Shown: positions 45,389-54,894, numbered from the stretch's first letter. The stretch is DNA of 57,974 nucleotides from an uncultured Acetatifactor sp. (GCA_910584435.1 CAJUAP010000010.1:1-57974), one strand, 5' to 3'. Notes: a model not told the origin generated them from the letters alone. Translations and numbers: made by a program.

Positions 45389-46090
45389 TCATCTTACAGA
45401 TAAGACACTACCTCCCTTCTTCTCATCACTGATAATACGTCCGTCCTCCATGGTGATAATGCGGTCCGCCTCCAATGCAACCTTTTCATCATGCGTGATC
45501 AGCACAATGGTCTGTTCCAGATTGCGGTTGGATAATTTCAACATATCTATGATTTCTCTGGAATTCTTCTGATCCAGATTCCCCGTGGGCTCGTCCGCCA
45601 GCAGAATCGCCGGGCGGTAAATCAGAGACCGGGCAATGGCCGCCCTCTGCTGCTGCCCTCCGGATAACTGGTTCGGAAGCGATTCCAGCTTGTCCGCAAT
45701 TCCTAAAGCTTTCACCACCCGCTCAAAATAGTCCTGATTCGGCTTCTTCTTGTCCAGCAGAAGGGGCATGAGGATATTTTTCCGTATGGTAAGCGTGGGA
45801 ATCAGATTATAAAACTGATACACCAGCCCCACCTTCCTGCGCCGGAAAACAGCCGCCCTTGTCCGGTTCAGGGTAGAAATATCCGTTCCCTCAATGATGA
45901 CTCTGCCCTCCGACGGCTGATCCACACTGCCGAGAATATGCAGTAAAGTGGACTTTCCCGATCCGGAAGCCCCTATAATAGCTGTAAATTCTCCTTTTTC
46001 CACCGACAGATTGATTCTGTCCAGCGCGATTACCTGACTGCTCCCGGTACTGTACACTTTTCTCACTTCTTCACATTTCAAAATCTCCAA
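45389..46090 (-). CDS. LolD/MacB-type ABC transporter ATPase
   Basis: A 233-residue protein. Walker A 'GASGSGKST', Q-loop 'GLVYQFYNLIPTL', signature 'LSGGQQQRAAIARS', Walker B 'ILLADEPTGNLD' and the switch His in 'VLITHDEKVA' are all intact. The start is TTG at 46090, placed after GGAGGAGACGG. It powers the FtsX-type permease that follows after 15 bp. The operon continues with the response regulator and kinase. A likely promoter lies near 46245-46255 (TATAAT on the minus strand). Confidence 0.93.
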   Translation of the reverse strand: MEILKCEEVRKVYSTGSSQVIALDRINLSVEKGEFTAIIGASGSGKSTLLHILGSVDQPSEGRVIIEGTDISTLNRTRAAVFRRRKVGLVYQFYNLIPTLTIRKNILMPLLLDKKKPNQDYFERVVKALGIADKLESLPNQLSGGQQQRAAIARSLIYRPAILLADEPTGNLDQKNSREIIDMLKLSNRNLEQTIVLITHDEKVALEADRIITMEDGRIISDEKKGGSVLSVR

Positions 46091-46408
46091 TTTTCCGTCT
46101 CCTCCGTTTCCGTCAAATCCTTATTGTTCCACATCTGCCCGGTCTTTACGCGGATTCTCCCATGGCCCTATCCGTTTGGCATTTTTGACTCTTCAGGGCC
46201 CGCAATACCTCTCCATGCAATACGCTTTGCCATGCACCTGTTTATAATTATAACAAACGAAAATGACAGTTCGGTGACCTTAACAAATCTATAAAATAAA
46301 AGCATTCGAAGGACTGAACCGGCCTCCAAATGCTTTGAAATAACTCTCTGTTTCCTATTTATTACTCATATAAACAATTACTAATGCAGAACAAATCCCG
46401 TCATATTC
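46091..46408. other. Intergenic region upstream of the ABC operon
   Basis: This 318-bp gap holds the probable promoter of the ABC/two-component operon (minus-strand TATAAT near 46247, dyad-like GGTCACC near 46275) and the hairpin that ends the CotH operon at 46299-46336. No gene is seen. Confidence 0.5.
46299..46336 (-). terminator. Terminator downstream of the CotH gene
   Basis: AAAGCATT pairs with AATGCTTT, extended by GGAGG/CCTTC-type pairs, and is followed on the minus strand by TATTTTAT. Confidence 0.65.
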
Positions 46409-48040
46409 TCAATATCCTGCAAAATAAGCATCCAGCCAGTCCATCCTTCTGATCTGATAGTCCACAATCCTGCCAAGGTCAATAGACATGGCATACTCCG
46501 GCCAGCGCGTATTCTCCCGCTCCACAACGCCGGAATTGATCAGATAGTCCCTGTTTTCCCCCATAATATACAGAATGTGATCCGTATCTAAAAAGGTATT
46601 CCTGCATTGTTCCCAGCGCTCATACAAATACGGCCGGATCAATTCCGGTCTGGATTCCCTCAGCAGCGGAACGGCTGCCTCTTCATAAATCAGTGTTTCA
46701 TCTTCTTCAAACACCTTCTCACCATAGACGCTGCCAAACGTCAAATCCAAATCCCAGGGAATCTGGCGCATGGTATAATCGCCGTTTTCATCCACATCTG
46801 CAGCAAAATACATATTTTTGAAGAAATTGTCGCTGCCGCTGACCGCCATATTAAACAACAGCATATCGACCGCATTGGACAAATATACTTTATCCTCCGC
46901 CGCCCTTGCATCACCTCCGCCGCGGTAAAAGGTATTCAGATAATCCCTCGCCGGATACCATGCCTTCGCATAGTCCGTAATAACCTCAGGATATCGGAGA
47001 CGGAGAAAAGACATAATTCTCCATCCGTGATCTATGGCATATTGAATATCCTCATCCTCCGGCGCCTCCCAGGAAGTAAATTTATAGAGGATATCATTTT
47101 TATCAAGCTCCAGTTTCTTCGCATCCACAGGCTCCACCAAACCATAAAGCCCCTTGTAATCATTATCTATAATAAGCTCCAGGTACTCCATGCGCGGCCC
47201 TGCCTCATTGACCTCACTGTTGGCATCGGCAAATTCCTCCCACAGCTGGCAGGCCGTTTTCTCCCGAAGTCTTTCTGCATCCGCCACCATGGCTTTCAGT
47301 TTCCAGCTATTGTCAGAACGCATGCCCAGAAGGGATTCATTCAGATTCTCCCCTTTGGCATCCAATAAGCCTATGGAATAACCCTTTTTCTCATACACCG
47401 CACTGGAAGTCCCCCTGAAATAATAGCGCACACCGCATTCCAGAATCTCATATTGCAACGCATCCAACCCGTGATGAAACACTTGAATCTCACCATAATA
47501 AATTACATCAGGATCATAGTAGAACCGGTCCGGATCCGTTTCATAGTCACCCTTCTCCTGCTCCTCCGCCCGTTCAGTAGTTATGCTCATAACAGGCATT
47601 CCGCAGACCACAAGCGAAAACTCATAATACCAGTCCTCTCCCACCAGCCACAGCTTAAAACGATGCCCCTCCCGGATACTGTCTGCCTTATCCTCCCAGG
47701 CGTCATCTGAAGGAGTGCAGAGAAATACATCCCTGGAACCAGTGGTTAGTTCCCCTTCCCACTGCTCCGCCTCAAAATTCTGGTACAGATACAGCGTACC
47801 GTCAAGCGTACAGGGAAGCAGCACTCCGCCAAAATAAACCCCGGGATTCCGGCCGCCTGTCAGCCTCTGTCTGCCCTCCAGAAAATCCGTATTTTCAACC
47901 ACAGGAACCGCCATCACTCTATCGGTATAGGGAACGGGAACCCGATAATCCATATAAACCTGATAACAATAAGCGCCTGTCAGAAGAACTACCGCAAGCA
48001 GACTTACTCCCAGCAAAAGGCCCTTTATTTTTCTCTGCAT
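46409..48040 (-). CDS. CotH-kinase family protein
   Basis: A 543-residue protein with an N-terminal membrane anchor (residues 6-26). The CotH kinase-like domain is marked by 'YYFRGTSSAVYEKKGYSIGL', 'DNSWKLKAMVAD', 'YLELIIDNDYKGLYGLVEPVD' and 'RQIPWDLDLTFGSVYG', which carries the metal-binding Asp pair. CotH of Bacillus phosphorylates spore-coat proteins; many non-spore relatives are extracytoplasmic. Here it is the last gene of a DUF4956-VTC-CotH set with 58-bp spacing, a gene set that recurs in Firmicutes and Actinobacteria and suggests a shared surface phosphate- or polyphosphate-linked role (inference). The start is ATG 48040 after GGGAG. Confidence 0.88.
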   Translation of the reverse strand: MQRKIKGLLLGVSLLAVVLLTGAYCYQVYMDYRVPVPYTDRVMAVPVVENTDFLEGRQRLTGGRNPGVYFGGVLLPCTLDGTLYLYQNFEAEQWEGELTTGSRDVFLCTPSDDAWEDKADSIREGHRFKLWLVGEDWYYEFSLVVCGMPVMSITTERAEEQEKGDYETDPDRFYYDPDVIYYGEIQVFHHGLDALQYEILECGVRYYFRGTSSAVYEKKGYSIGLLDAKGENLNESLLGMRSDNSWKLKAMVADAERLREKTACQLWEEFADANSEVNEAGPRMEYLELIIDNDYKGLYGLVEPVDAKKLELDKNDILYKFTSWEAPEDEDIQYAIDHGWRIMSFLRLRYPEVITDYAKAWYPARDYLNTFYRGGGDARAAEDKVYLSNAVDMLLFNMAVSGSDNFFKNMYFAADVDENGDYTMRQIPWDLDLTFGSVYGEKVFEEDETLIYEEAAVPLLRESRPELIRPYLYERWEQCRNTFLDTDHILYIMGENRDYLINSGVVERENTRWPEYAMSIDLGRIVDYQIRRMDWLDAYFAGY

Positions 48041-48098
48041 TCCACAACTCCCGCAATTATCTTGGGAATGACTTAGAAAATCTTCATTCCCTTCACAC

Positions 48099-48809
48099 TT
48101 ATATACAAAAATCCGCCGTAAATCTTCTTGCCATATAATACTTGGAATAACTGGTCAGCTGAAGACGCGCCAGCTGCATTTCATGATATAAATATTCCGG
48201 AAACAGTTCATCATACTTAATCTCCAAAAGCTGCATGCCTTCCGGCATCATGGGCCTTGCCGCAAGCCTGGGACTGAAAAAATCCCACACATGGGAACTG
48301 GCGGCAATATTGCGGTCAAAAGTAATCCGTACATTTCCCACCCGGCAGAGATAGGGTGTGCGCTCATACTCCACAATCACCTTCGGCCGGTAACATTGTG
48401 TACGATACTTCAGAAACAGCCGATTCAACACCGGACTGGCGTTTTCCGGCACCTGGAACTGCCCCCTCAGAATTTCTTCACACTGTTCCCTTCCCATACT
48501 GCATGCATATTTATGGTTCTTACCATGGCGCTTTTCTTTGCATTCCAGCGTAACCATATCATTTCTGTCATCATAAAAACGGATACGGAATTTCTCCCGA
48601 TGATCCACTCCATTTTCATTATCATAATAACAGGAATTCCAATTATCGTCAAAATAGAGACTCCGCACAGTGTAACACCCATCCGCTCCCGCATGAGGAT
48701 CCGGCCGGCATAAATGTTTGATGCGCATTTCCATCAGCCGAAGCTGCTGCTCACTGCACAGATACTTCAATTCATTGCGATATTTGATTTGTTCCATAGC
48801 TTCTCTCAT
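48099..48809 (-). CDS. VTC-domain polyphosphate polymerase-like protein
   Basis: A 236-residue protein. The VTC/CYTH tunnel motifs are visible: 'YRNELKYLCSEQQL' (N-terminal basic strand), 'YTVRSLYFDDNWNSCYYDN', 'REKFRIRFYDD', 'VTLECKEKRHGKNHKYACSM', 'PKVIVEYERTPY' and 'LLEIKYDELFPEYL'. Such domains polymerise ATP gamma-phosphate into polyphosphate in fungi, and bacterial stand-alone versions are presumed to do the same. It is cytosolic. It lies between the DUF4956 and CotH genes. The start is ambiguous between ATG 48809 and ATG 48797. Confidence 0.88.
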   Translation of the reverse strand: MREAMEQIKYRNELKYLCSEQQLRLMEMRIKHLCRPDPHAGADGCYTVRSLYFDDNWNSCYYDNENGVDHREKFRIRFYDDRNDMVTLECKEKRHGKNHKYACSMGREQCEEILRGQFQVPENASPVLNRLFLKYRTQCYRPKVIVEYERTPYLCRVGNVRITFDRNIAASSHVWDFFSPRLAARPMMPEGMQLLEIKYDELFPEYLYHEMQLARLQLTSYSKYYMARRFTADFCI

Positions 48810-48838
48810 TCTATTTTTCCCACACTACATTCTCCCCG

Positions 48839-48868
48839 TAACAATTCAGACAGGTCACTGAACTGTTA
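48839..48868. repeat. 30-bp palindromic element, copy C
   Basis: TAACAATTCAG..CTGAACTGTTA around an ACAGGTCA loop. It is the same family as copies A (8151-8180) and B (26732-26761). It overlaps the last three bases of the DUF4956 gene. Confidence 0.75.
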
Positions 48869-49537
48869 CTTCTCCCCATCATGGCACAGGAGGGATACCG
48901 ACTCCACCCCCTGCAGTGTATTAATGGCATGTACCATCTCGGCTTCACCCTTTTTCACCCTCAGCTCCACCACCATATCCATACCGCTTTTCGTAAGATT
49001 CCGTGACTTTACCCGATAGTATTTTGCATACTTTGATACAATCCCCATCACATCTTCCTCTACCTTCCCATCCTTCGCATTCAATACAAGCAGCATAGGA
49101 GCACTGACAGCCGGGAAAAAATCCAGCAGAAACACAACAACCGTCACACAGAGAGACAGCATCAGCGCCATGCCGTATAGCCCCGCACCGCAGATAATCC
49201 CCACAGAAATCGACCAGAACAGAAACACTAAATCCATAGGATCTTTCACAGCTGTTCTGAAACGCACAATGGAAAGCGCACCCACCATGCCCAGAGAAAT
49301 AACCACACTGGATTGAATTGCCAGAATAATAGCAGCCGTAATCATAGCCATGGCCACCAGCGACATATTAAAGCTTTTAGAATAAAATGCTTTTCTGGAT
49401 ACAAAGCGGTACACAATATAGATATATATTCCTATCACAGCCGTCACCGCAATGGTCAAAGCCACAGATGCAATGCTGAAATCCATCACATTTGCGCCTT
49501 CCAGAAATGACTTCTTCAAAATATCCCTAAATCCCAT
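48866..49537 (-). CDS. DUF4956 membrane protein
   Basis: A 223-residue protein with four transmembrane helices and the family signature 'GMVGALSIVRFRTAVKDPMD' (about residues 83-102), then a cytosolic C-terminal ACT-like domain ('DMVVELRVKKGEAEMVHAINTL'-type). DUF4956 proteins are regularly encoded with VTC polyphosphate polymerases and CotH proteins, as here. A transporter or channel role for phosphate or polymer has been suggested but is not proven. ATG 49537 follows AGGAGAGGAAG. It is the first gene of the trio. Confidence 0.88.
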   Translation of the reverse strand: MGFRDILKKSFLEGANVMDFSIASVALTIAVTAVIGIYIYIVYRFVSRKAFYSKSFNMSLVAMAMITAAIILAIQSSVVISLGMVGALSIVRFRTAVKDPMDLVFLFWSISVGIICGAGLYGMALMLSLCVTVVVFLLDFFPAVSAPMLLVLNAKDGKVEEDVMGIVSKYAKYYRVKSRNLTKSGMDMVVELRVKKGEAEMVHAINTLQGVESVSLLCHDGEK

Positions 49538-49935
49538 GACTTCCTCTCCTATCTGATATTCACCGCGAATACCATTACCACGTTCAAATAAATGGAAATT
49601 ACTGCAAGGCTTACTTTATCATATTCTGACAGCTTCTGCAACCATTTCTTAAGATGTAGGCGAAGCCGGCACAAACAATCGGTGCAGCCAAAACGCAAAG
49701 GACGCGCTTAAAGAGAGCCATTATCGCATATCCCTATTATATTGCAAAATTGCCAGAATGCAATTGTCAAAGTGTACGCTTCACAGAAATACCTTCACGC
49801 AAAAATCCAAGAATTGCATTTTGTATATGTCTAAAGCAATTTATCAGCAAAGATTTGTCAGCCAGAAAAAAAGTACCTGTCCCTGGATGACTGAGCTTCC
49901 AGAGATAAGGCACTTTCGTAATTTATCATATCCAT
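49538..49935. other. Intergenic region, about 400 bp
   Basis: No gene is supported. It contains the presumed promoter of the DUF4956 operon and a run AAAAAAAGTACCTGTCCCTGG (read as 49868-49888), a motif often seen at the ends of degenerate mobile elements in clostridia; here it is solitary. Nothing else is clear. Confidence 0.4.
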
Positions 49936-51093
49936 TCATCCCGGATAACACAGGGGCCTGTTCTGCACTTTATTGTAACTTTCTGCCAGCCCCATGGCAG
50001 ACTCTTCTGCAAGGTCACAGATTTTATCGGCAGCATTTCTCTGCATATACTTTTGCTGGTTCCGGACAATCGCCGCCCGTTCTTCTTCCTGATGCAGGAG
50101 TTCATAAACAGCTGCCGCTCCCTGCTCTGTTACCTCACAGGTTCTGCTCATGCCATGCTCCAGAAAATATCCGGCATTATAGGTCTCACATCCGGGAATG
50201 GGCGGCATATGCAGCAGCGGAATACCGCACACTGCCGCCTCGGTTGATGACAGGCCGCCGGGCTTGGATATATACAAATCACCGGCCCTTAAATATTCCG
50301 CCATACGATCGGTATGCCCTAACATTGTAATCTGTCCTCCATACCGCATCTCTAACTTTTCATATAATTTCCGGTTATTTCCGCATACCACAATAAGCTC
50401 TGTATCCTCATTGCCCTCTCTGTGCTCCAGCAGCAGACCGATAAATTTGTCAATCTGTCCGGCGCCGATACTGCCTCCTGCTATCAGAATATGCTTTTTG
50501 GCCTTTTCCAGAAACCTCTCTTTTTCGTGACACTCCGCATCTGCAAAACTCCTGCGCACCGGAATTCCGTACGGATAGATTTTTTCTTCCGGAATTCCTC
50601 TTCCGGCAAATTCTCCAGTCAGTTCAGGAGCAGGTATCACATACGCGTCACAATCCGTTTCCTCGGTAAAAGGAATACAGCAATAATCCGTGGCGACAAA
50701 CATGGTTTTGGGAATCTCCATCCCAAGACATTTCATATTCGTCATTATCTCCGCCGGAAACAGATGCGGCATAATCACAATGTCAAAAGAATGCTCCGCC
50801 AGATAACGCTCCATTGCGGAAACCATCCCTCGATTGGCATAATATACAGGAGAACGAAACGGCAGCTTCCGGTACAGCTCTCCGGCATGATACAGGGTGC
50901 CGAATGCTTTCGGCGTCCTCCGGGCCGTTACTATGTATGCTTCGTCAATCCTTCTGGCAAGCGCATCTCCGCACAGTGTATAAGGATTTATCATCACTGC
51001 ATGATGACCTCTTCGTTCCAGCTCTTCCATAATAGCTGCACCGGCAGCATTATGCCCGCCTCCCGTACCGCAGGAAAGTATCAATGCTTCCAT
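49936..51093 (-). CDS. UgtP/MGDG-synthase-like glycosyltransferase
   Basis: A 385-residue enzyme of the GT28 processive diacylglycerol glucosyltransferase type. The N-terminal 'LILSCGTGGGHNAAGAAI' is the MGDG-synthase signature, and the C-terminal half has the nucleotide-sugar site ('ILIAGGSIGAGQ', 'LGHTDRMAEYLRAGDLYISKPGG', 'STEAAVCGIPLL' in parts). It would glycosylate diacylglycerol to make membrane glycolipids or a lipoteichoic-acid anchor. It overlaps the end of plsY by 13 bp, so phospholipid and glycolipid synthesis are coupled. ATG 51093 follows GGAGGT. Confidence 0.9.
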   Translation of the reverse strand: MEALILSCGTGGGHNAAGAAIMEELERRGHHAVMINPYTLCGDALARRIDEAYIVTARRTPKAFGTLYHAGELYRKLPFRSPVYYANRGMVSAMERYLAEHSFDIVIMPHLFPAEIMTNMKCLGMEIPKTMFVATDYCCIPFTEETDCDAYVIPAPELTGEFAGRGIPEEKIYPYGIPVRRSFADAECHEKERFLEKAKKHILIAGGSIGAGQIDKFIGLLLEHREGNEDTELIVVCGNNRKLYEKLEMRYGGQITMLGHTDRMAEYLRAGDLYISKPGGLSSTEAAVCGIPLLHMPPIPGCETYNAGYFLEHGMSRTCEVTEQGAAAVYELLHQEEERAAIVRNQQKYMQRNAADKICDLAEESAMGLAESYNKVQNRPLCYPG

Positions 51094-51698
51094 AACAGCT
51101 TTACCTCCATTTCCTGCCTCTCCTCACTACTGAGCAGCAATCTCCCGCACACAGTCACCGTAATCACAAAGAATCCTGTCTTTACTGACTTCACATCACA
51201 GACCAGAAGAATTGCAGCGAGAGAACATAAATAGGCCGCCATTGTTCTATAAAAATGCGGTGTAATTCTCAGTATCAATGAGAAAAATATAAAAAACAGC
51301 GCCAATACGATAACAGGCTTCCAGAACGGGCACAGCCCTAAGAGACACCCAAATGAAACCGCAATTCCCTTTCCTCCTCTGAACCCATAGAAACACGGAA
51401 ACGCATGCCCAACCACCGGTGCTGCAATCACAAGGGCGCACCAAACGGCCTCCGGATGTTCCTGCGCAGTATTCTGCATAAAGAAATATACCGGCAGAAA
51501 GCCCTTCAGCAAATCCCCTGCCAGTGTCAGCACTCCGCACCAGAATCCACCATACATAAAAGCATTTGCCGTACCGGGATTCCGATCCTTGCTTCGTTCA
51601 ATCATTCCCTCCCTTTTCAATATCCTGGCAAATACCTGCGCATACAATACACTTCCCGACAAATATCCCAGAATTACATACATTGACATTTCCAACAT
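51081..51698 (-). CDS. plsY: Glycerol-3-phosphate acyltransferase PlsY
   Basis: A 205-residue membrane enzyme. ATG 51698 follows GAGGAGG by seven bases; an in-frame extension to 51749 is rejected. PlsY motifs are present: 'GYLSGSVLYAQVFARI' at the N-terminus, 'SKDRNPGTANAFMYGG' (acyl-phosphate site), 'GDLLKGFLPV' and 'VVGHAFPCFYGFRGGKGIAVSFG'. It transfers an acyl group from acyl-phosphate to glycerol-3-phosphate, the first step of phospholipid synthesis. It is translationally coupled to the glycosyltransferase that follows. Confidence 0.93.
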   Translation of the reverse strand: MLEMSMYVILGYLSGSVLYAQVFARILKREGMIERSKDRNPGTANAFMYGGFWCGVLTLAGDLLKGFLPVYFFMQNTAQEHPEAVWCALVIAAPVVGHAFPCFYGFRGGKGIAVSFGCLLGLCPFWKPVIVLALFFIFFSLILRITPHFYRTMAAYLCSLAAILLVCDVKSVKTGFFVITVTVCGRLLLSSEERQEMEVKLLWKH

Positions 51699-51846
51699 AA
51701 ACCATCCCTCCTCATTGGTGTTTTCTTCGAGTACATGCCTCAGCAGCATTTACCCGAAAGCACAGCCTCTATATGGAATTGTTCCACATTGAAAATGTAT
51801 CACACAAAACTAAACTGAAACGAAACTATGCAGACATACAAAATAA

Positions 51847-51898
51847 CCCTCAGACTCTCATGCATCCGGCTGCCCCGCCATACATGAAAATCTGAGGG
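51847..51898 (-). terminator. Terminator after the second histidine kinase
   Basis: CCCTCAGA pairs with TCTGAGGG around a long inner stem-loop (CATG/CATG). On the minus strand it is followed by TTATTTTGT. It lies 38 bp beyond the kinase stop. Confidence 0.65.
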
Positions 51899-51935
51899 CT
51901 TACTACGTGTGTAAAGATTTTCTAAGTCTGCAGAA

Positions 51936-53069
51936 TCACGCTTTGGGAAGTTTTACCTCAAAAGCAGTCACCCCCATACTGCTATATGCAGCGATAAAGC
52001 CTCGATGCAGCTCCACCACTCGCTTCACAATTGCCAGCCCCACCCCGTTGCCCTCACTGCTATGCGACTCATCGGCCTGATAAAATTTTCTGAATATCTT
52101 ATCCACGGCATCTTCCGGAATCTCCACCCCGAAATTAATCACAGACACCCATATCATACTCTCCTTATCCTGTATCCTGATTTCAATGGTTCCATTCTCC
52201 TCGGAAAATTTAACCGCATTGTCAATCAGATTAATCCATACCTGCTTCAGAAGCTCTTCCGCTGCCCGTATCTGATATTCACCAAAATCAAGCTTCCATT
52301 CCAATCCCTTCGGCGACCATTTATGCTCCAAAAGCAAAATGCAGGATCGAATCTGTTCGGAGAGATTGAATTCCGAAACATCTGTCAGGATGGACTGGTT
52401 CTCAATCCGGGTCAGATTCAAGATATTGGTAGCAATAGACGAAAGCCGCATGGATTCCGCCTCAATCACATCCAGATATTCCATCTGCTGCTCTCTGGTC
52501 AGATTGCCGCGTTTCAATATCTTAGCAAACCCGGCAATAGATACAATGGGTGTCTTAAATTCATGTGAAAAATTATTAATAAAATCATTCCTCAGCACTT
52601 CCGTATTACCCAAATGTTCCGCCATCTTATTAAAACTGTCGGTCAATTCCACAAATGTAGGATAACTGGCAAGAAGCCTGCCAAACTGCAGACGCGCCTG
52701 AAAATCACCGGATGCCAGCCGGTTAATCTGATTGATGAGATTACTTACCGGCTTCAATGGAATCGCCGTGGCCGTGAACACAACCACAATCCCCACAAAA
52801 GTATTCACTATTGCCAGCAGCAGAATCACACGTCCCGGATTCAAACCTCCGACCCACTCCATTGTAATCACCTTTGTCAGCACCAATAAATACAATATAA
52901 GTATGGCAAACAGAACCGTGGCAAACTGAATAATAAAAAGCATGACAAACACCAGAATACCCAGGGCAAAATTATGCTTGCTTTTGCGCCCGTTTCTGCG
53001 CTTGCTTTTATCCCCGTCTTTGCGCACGTTTTTTTGCTTGCTATTATGCTTATCCTCATGTACTAACAT
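51936..53069 (-). CDS. Sensor histidine kinase with HAMP domain
   Basis: A 377-residue protein with a basic N-terminal tail (Lys/Arg/Asn-rich, residues 1-33), two transmembrane helices (about 35-65 and 75-100) with almost no external loop, a HAMP segment ('PLKPVSNLINQINRLASGDF'), the H-box 'NFSHEFKTPIVSIAG' and an HATPase domain with 'INLIDNAVKFSEENG' and 'GNGVGLAIVKRVVELHRG'. The very short loop suggests sensing within the membrane. It overlaps the response-regulator stop by 7 bp. No target gene is adjacent. Confidence 0.93.
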   Translation of the reverse strand: MLVHEDKHNSKQKNVRKDGDKSKRRNGRKSKHNFALGILVFVMLFIIQFATVLFAILILYLLVLTKVITMEWVGGLNPGRVILLLAIVNTFVGIVVVFTATAIPLKPVSNLINQINRLASGDFQARLQFGRLLASYPTFVELTDSFNKMAEHLGNTEVLRNDFINNFSHEFKTPIVSIAGFAKILKRGNLTREQQMEYLDVIEAESMRLSSIATNILNLTRIENQSILTDVSEFNLSEQIRSCILLLEHKWSPKGLEWKLDFGEYQIRAAEELLKQVWINLIDNAVKFSEENGTIEIRIQDKESMIWVSVINFGVEIPEDAVDKIFRKFYQADESHSSEGNGVGLAIVKRVVELHRGFIAAYSSMGVTAFEVKLPKA

Positions 53070-53740
53070 ACTTTTTTAACCGCCTTATAGCCAAGCCCCC
53101 TGACGGACTCGATTTCAAATTCCTCCCAGCCTTCAAAACGTCTGCGCAGACGGCCGATGTGAACCGTAACTGTTTCCCAGCCGGTCTCACTGTCCGTACC
53201 CCATATCTCGTCCATCAATTGAATCCTGGTAAATATTTTCCCCGGATAAGAAAGCAATTTGTACAGCAACAGGAATTCCTTCTGCGGTAATTCCTGTGTC
53301 TCTCCCTTTTTCGTCACTGTCATGGAATCATAATCCAGAATCACATCTCCCACTATAATCTTACGCTCACTGGCAATCTGTGCCCGGCGCAGAAGCGCCT
53401 TGATGCGAAGCAGCATTTCCTCTTCATCAATGGGTTTTGTCATATAATCATCCGTTCCCACAAGAAATCCTCTATGCTTATCCGCCGGAAGCTGCCTGGC
53501 GGAAACCATCAAAATAGGCAGATTATTATCCGCGCTCCGAAGGGCTTTTGTAAATTCATAGCCGTCCATTTGGGGCATCATAATATCCAGAACCACAAGA
53601 TCAATGTGCTCCTGATCCATCACCGCCAATGCCGTTTCCCCATTCTCCGCTGTGACAACGGTATAATTCTCCGCCTCCAATACCGCTCGGAATAACAGCC
53701 TTGTATTCTTGTCATCATCCACCACTAAAATACGGAACAT
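53063..53740 (-). CDS. OmpR-family response regulator
   Basis: A 225-residue protein starting at ATG 53740 ('MFRILVVDDDKNTR'); the longer in-frame start at 53791 lacks a ribosome site. The phospho-acceptor is in 'LVVLDIMMPQMDGYEF' (Asp about 52), with 'YMTKPIDEEEML' after it. The winged-helix domain is 'LPQKEFLLLYKLLSYPGKIFTR' to 'GWETVTVHIGRLRRRFEG' in parts, ending 'RGLGYKAVKKVC'. It works with the overlapping kinase. Half of a palindromic element (GTAACAGTTCAG near 53766) lies just upstream. Confidence 0.93.
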   Translation of the reverse strand: MFRILVVDDDKNTRLLFRAVLEAENYTVVTAENGETALAVMDQEHIDLVVLDIMMPQMDGYEFTKALRSADNNLPILMVSARQLPADKHRGFLVGTDDYMTKPIDEEEMLLRIKALLRRAQIASERKIIVGDVILDYDSMTVTKKGETQELPQKEFLLLYKLLSYPGKIFTRIQLMDEIWGTDSETGWETVTVHIGRLRRRFEGWEEFEIESVRGLGYKAVKKVC

Positions 53741-53850
53741 TTTCTTAATACCACCCCACCATATTAGTAACAGTTCAGCCATGCCATTCATAAGCCTCCG
53801 GAATGTACATTTTCACCAATAATGCCAGGTCTTTGCCGGCGACTTATTTC

Positions 53851-54894
53851 TTACACACAGTCCGCTCCGTCCTGCAGCAGCACATCATGATTGATGGTTT
53901 CATAAAATAAGCTGCGGAACTTCGCCGTATCCTTACTCTGTCCCAGCGCCCACATCACCTTTGTCACCGTTGCTTCCAGTGTCATATCATAAGCCTCCAT
54001 CAAATGGAAATCCTCCTTGATGACCCTGCCCACCTGATAGACCTCCATATCGCTGCCCTCATGGGTCACCTGCGTAGCCATCATGACAATCTTCCCCGCA
54101 TCCGTCCAACGGCGGATTTCGGAATAAAACGGCACTTTCCCATATTCCGGCAGTCCTCCCACACCAAAAGCCTCTATAATGACAGCATCATAATAAGGAA
54201 AGAGCCGGTTAAGCACCGCCCCATCCATACCCGGCATCAATTTCAGCAGCAGTATATTCTCATTCAGGTGATGATAAAAGGCCACCGGCTTCACCACCCG
54301 ATCTTTATCGTCAATATAAAATACCACCCTGCCGTCACACAATGCCGCCACATTGGGAAAATTAATGCTGGAAAATGCGTTATAACTCTTAGAGCGCTCC
54401 TTTTTCGCCCTGGTTCCGGCTATGGCATTGCCGCCGAACACAATATTCACCCCATGAGCCCGTTCATCGGAAGCAAAGCGAAGACTGTCCTGCAGATTGG
54501 TTCTTGCATCCGTCACCGGCAGATTAATCGGCTTCTGTGACCCTGTGATCACAATGGGTTTCCTGCTGTTTTGTATCAGATAAGACAAAGCCGCTGCCGT
54601 AAATGCCATGGTATCCGTGCCATGGCAAATGACAAAGCCATCGTAAACCTCATACTGGGTTTCAATCAGATGAGCCAGCTCCAGCCAGTGCGCCGCATAT
54701 ATATTGGTACTGTCCAGACCAAAGGGCTGCATCACATCCACACTGCAGTAAGCCTGATGCCCTTCCACATACTGCAGCAAATCCTCAGCAGCAATCTTCG
54801 GCGCCAGCCCTTCTTTCGTATAACAGGATGCAATGGTACCGCCTGTAGCGATTAACAGTATTTTCTTCTTATGGGAATCCGTCTTTGACTTCAT
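53851..54894 (-). CDS. Type I-like asparaginase
   Basis: A 347-residue enzyme that hydrolyses asparagine to aspartate and ammonia. Both active-site threonine motifs are present: 'LLIATGGTIASCYTKEGL' (residues 13-30) and 'GFVICHGTDTMAFTAAAL' (about 86-103). The Lys region is 'PIVITGSQKPINLPVTDART'. No signal peptide is present, so it is cytosolic (AnsA-like). It overlaps the GNAT gene stop by 4 bp (ATGA), so the two are co-translated. A ribosome site AAGGAG lies within the end of the GNAT gene. Confidence 0.93.
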   Translation of the reverse strand: MKSKTDSHKKKILLIATGGTIASCYTKEGLAPKIAAEDLLQYVEGHQAYCSVDVMQPFGLDSTNIYAAHWLELAHLIETQYEVYDGFVICHGTDTMAFTAAALSYLIQNSRKPIVITGSQKPINLPVTDARTNLQDSLRFASDERAHGVNIVFGGNAIAGTRAKKERSKSYNAFSSINFPNVAALCDGRVVFYIDDKDRVVKPVAFYHHLNENILLLKLMPGMDGAVLNRLFPYYDAVIIEAFGVGGLPEYGKVPFYSEIRRWTDAGKIVMMATQVTHEGSDMEVYQVGRVIKEDFHLMEAYDMTLEATVTKVMWALGQSKDTAKFRSLFYETINHDVLLQDGADCV

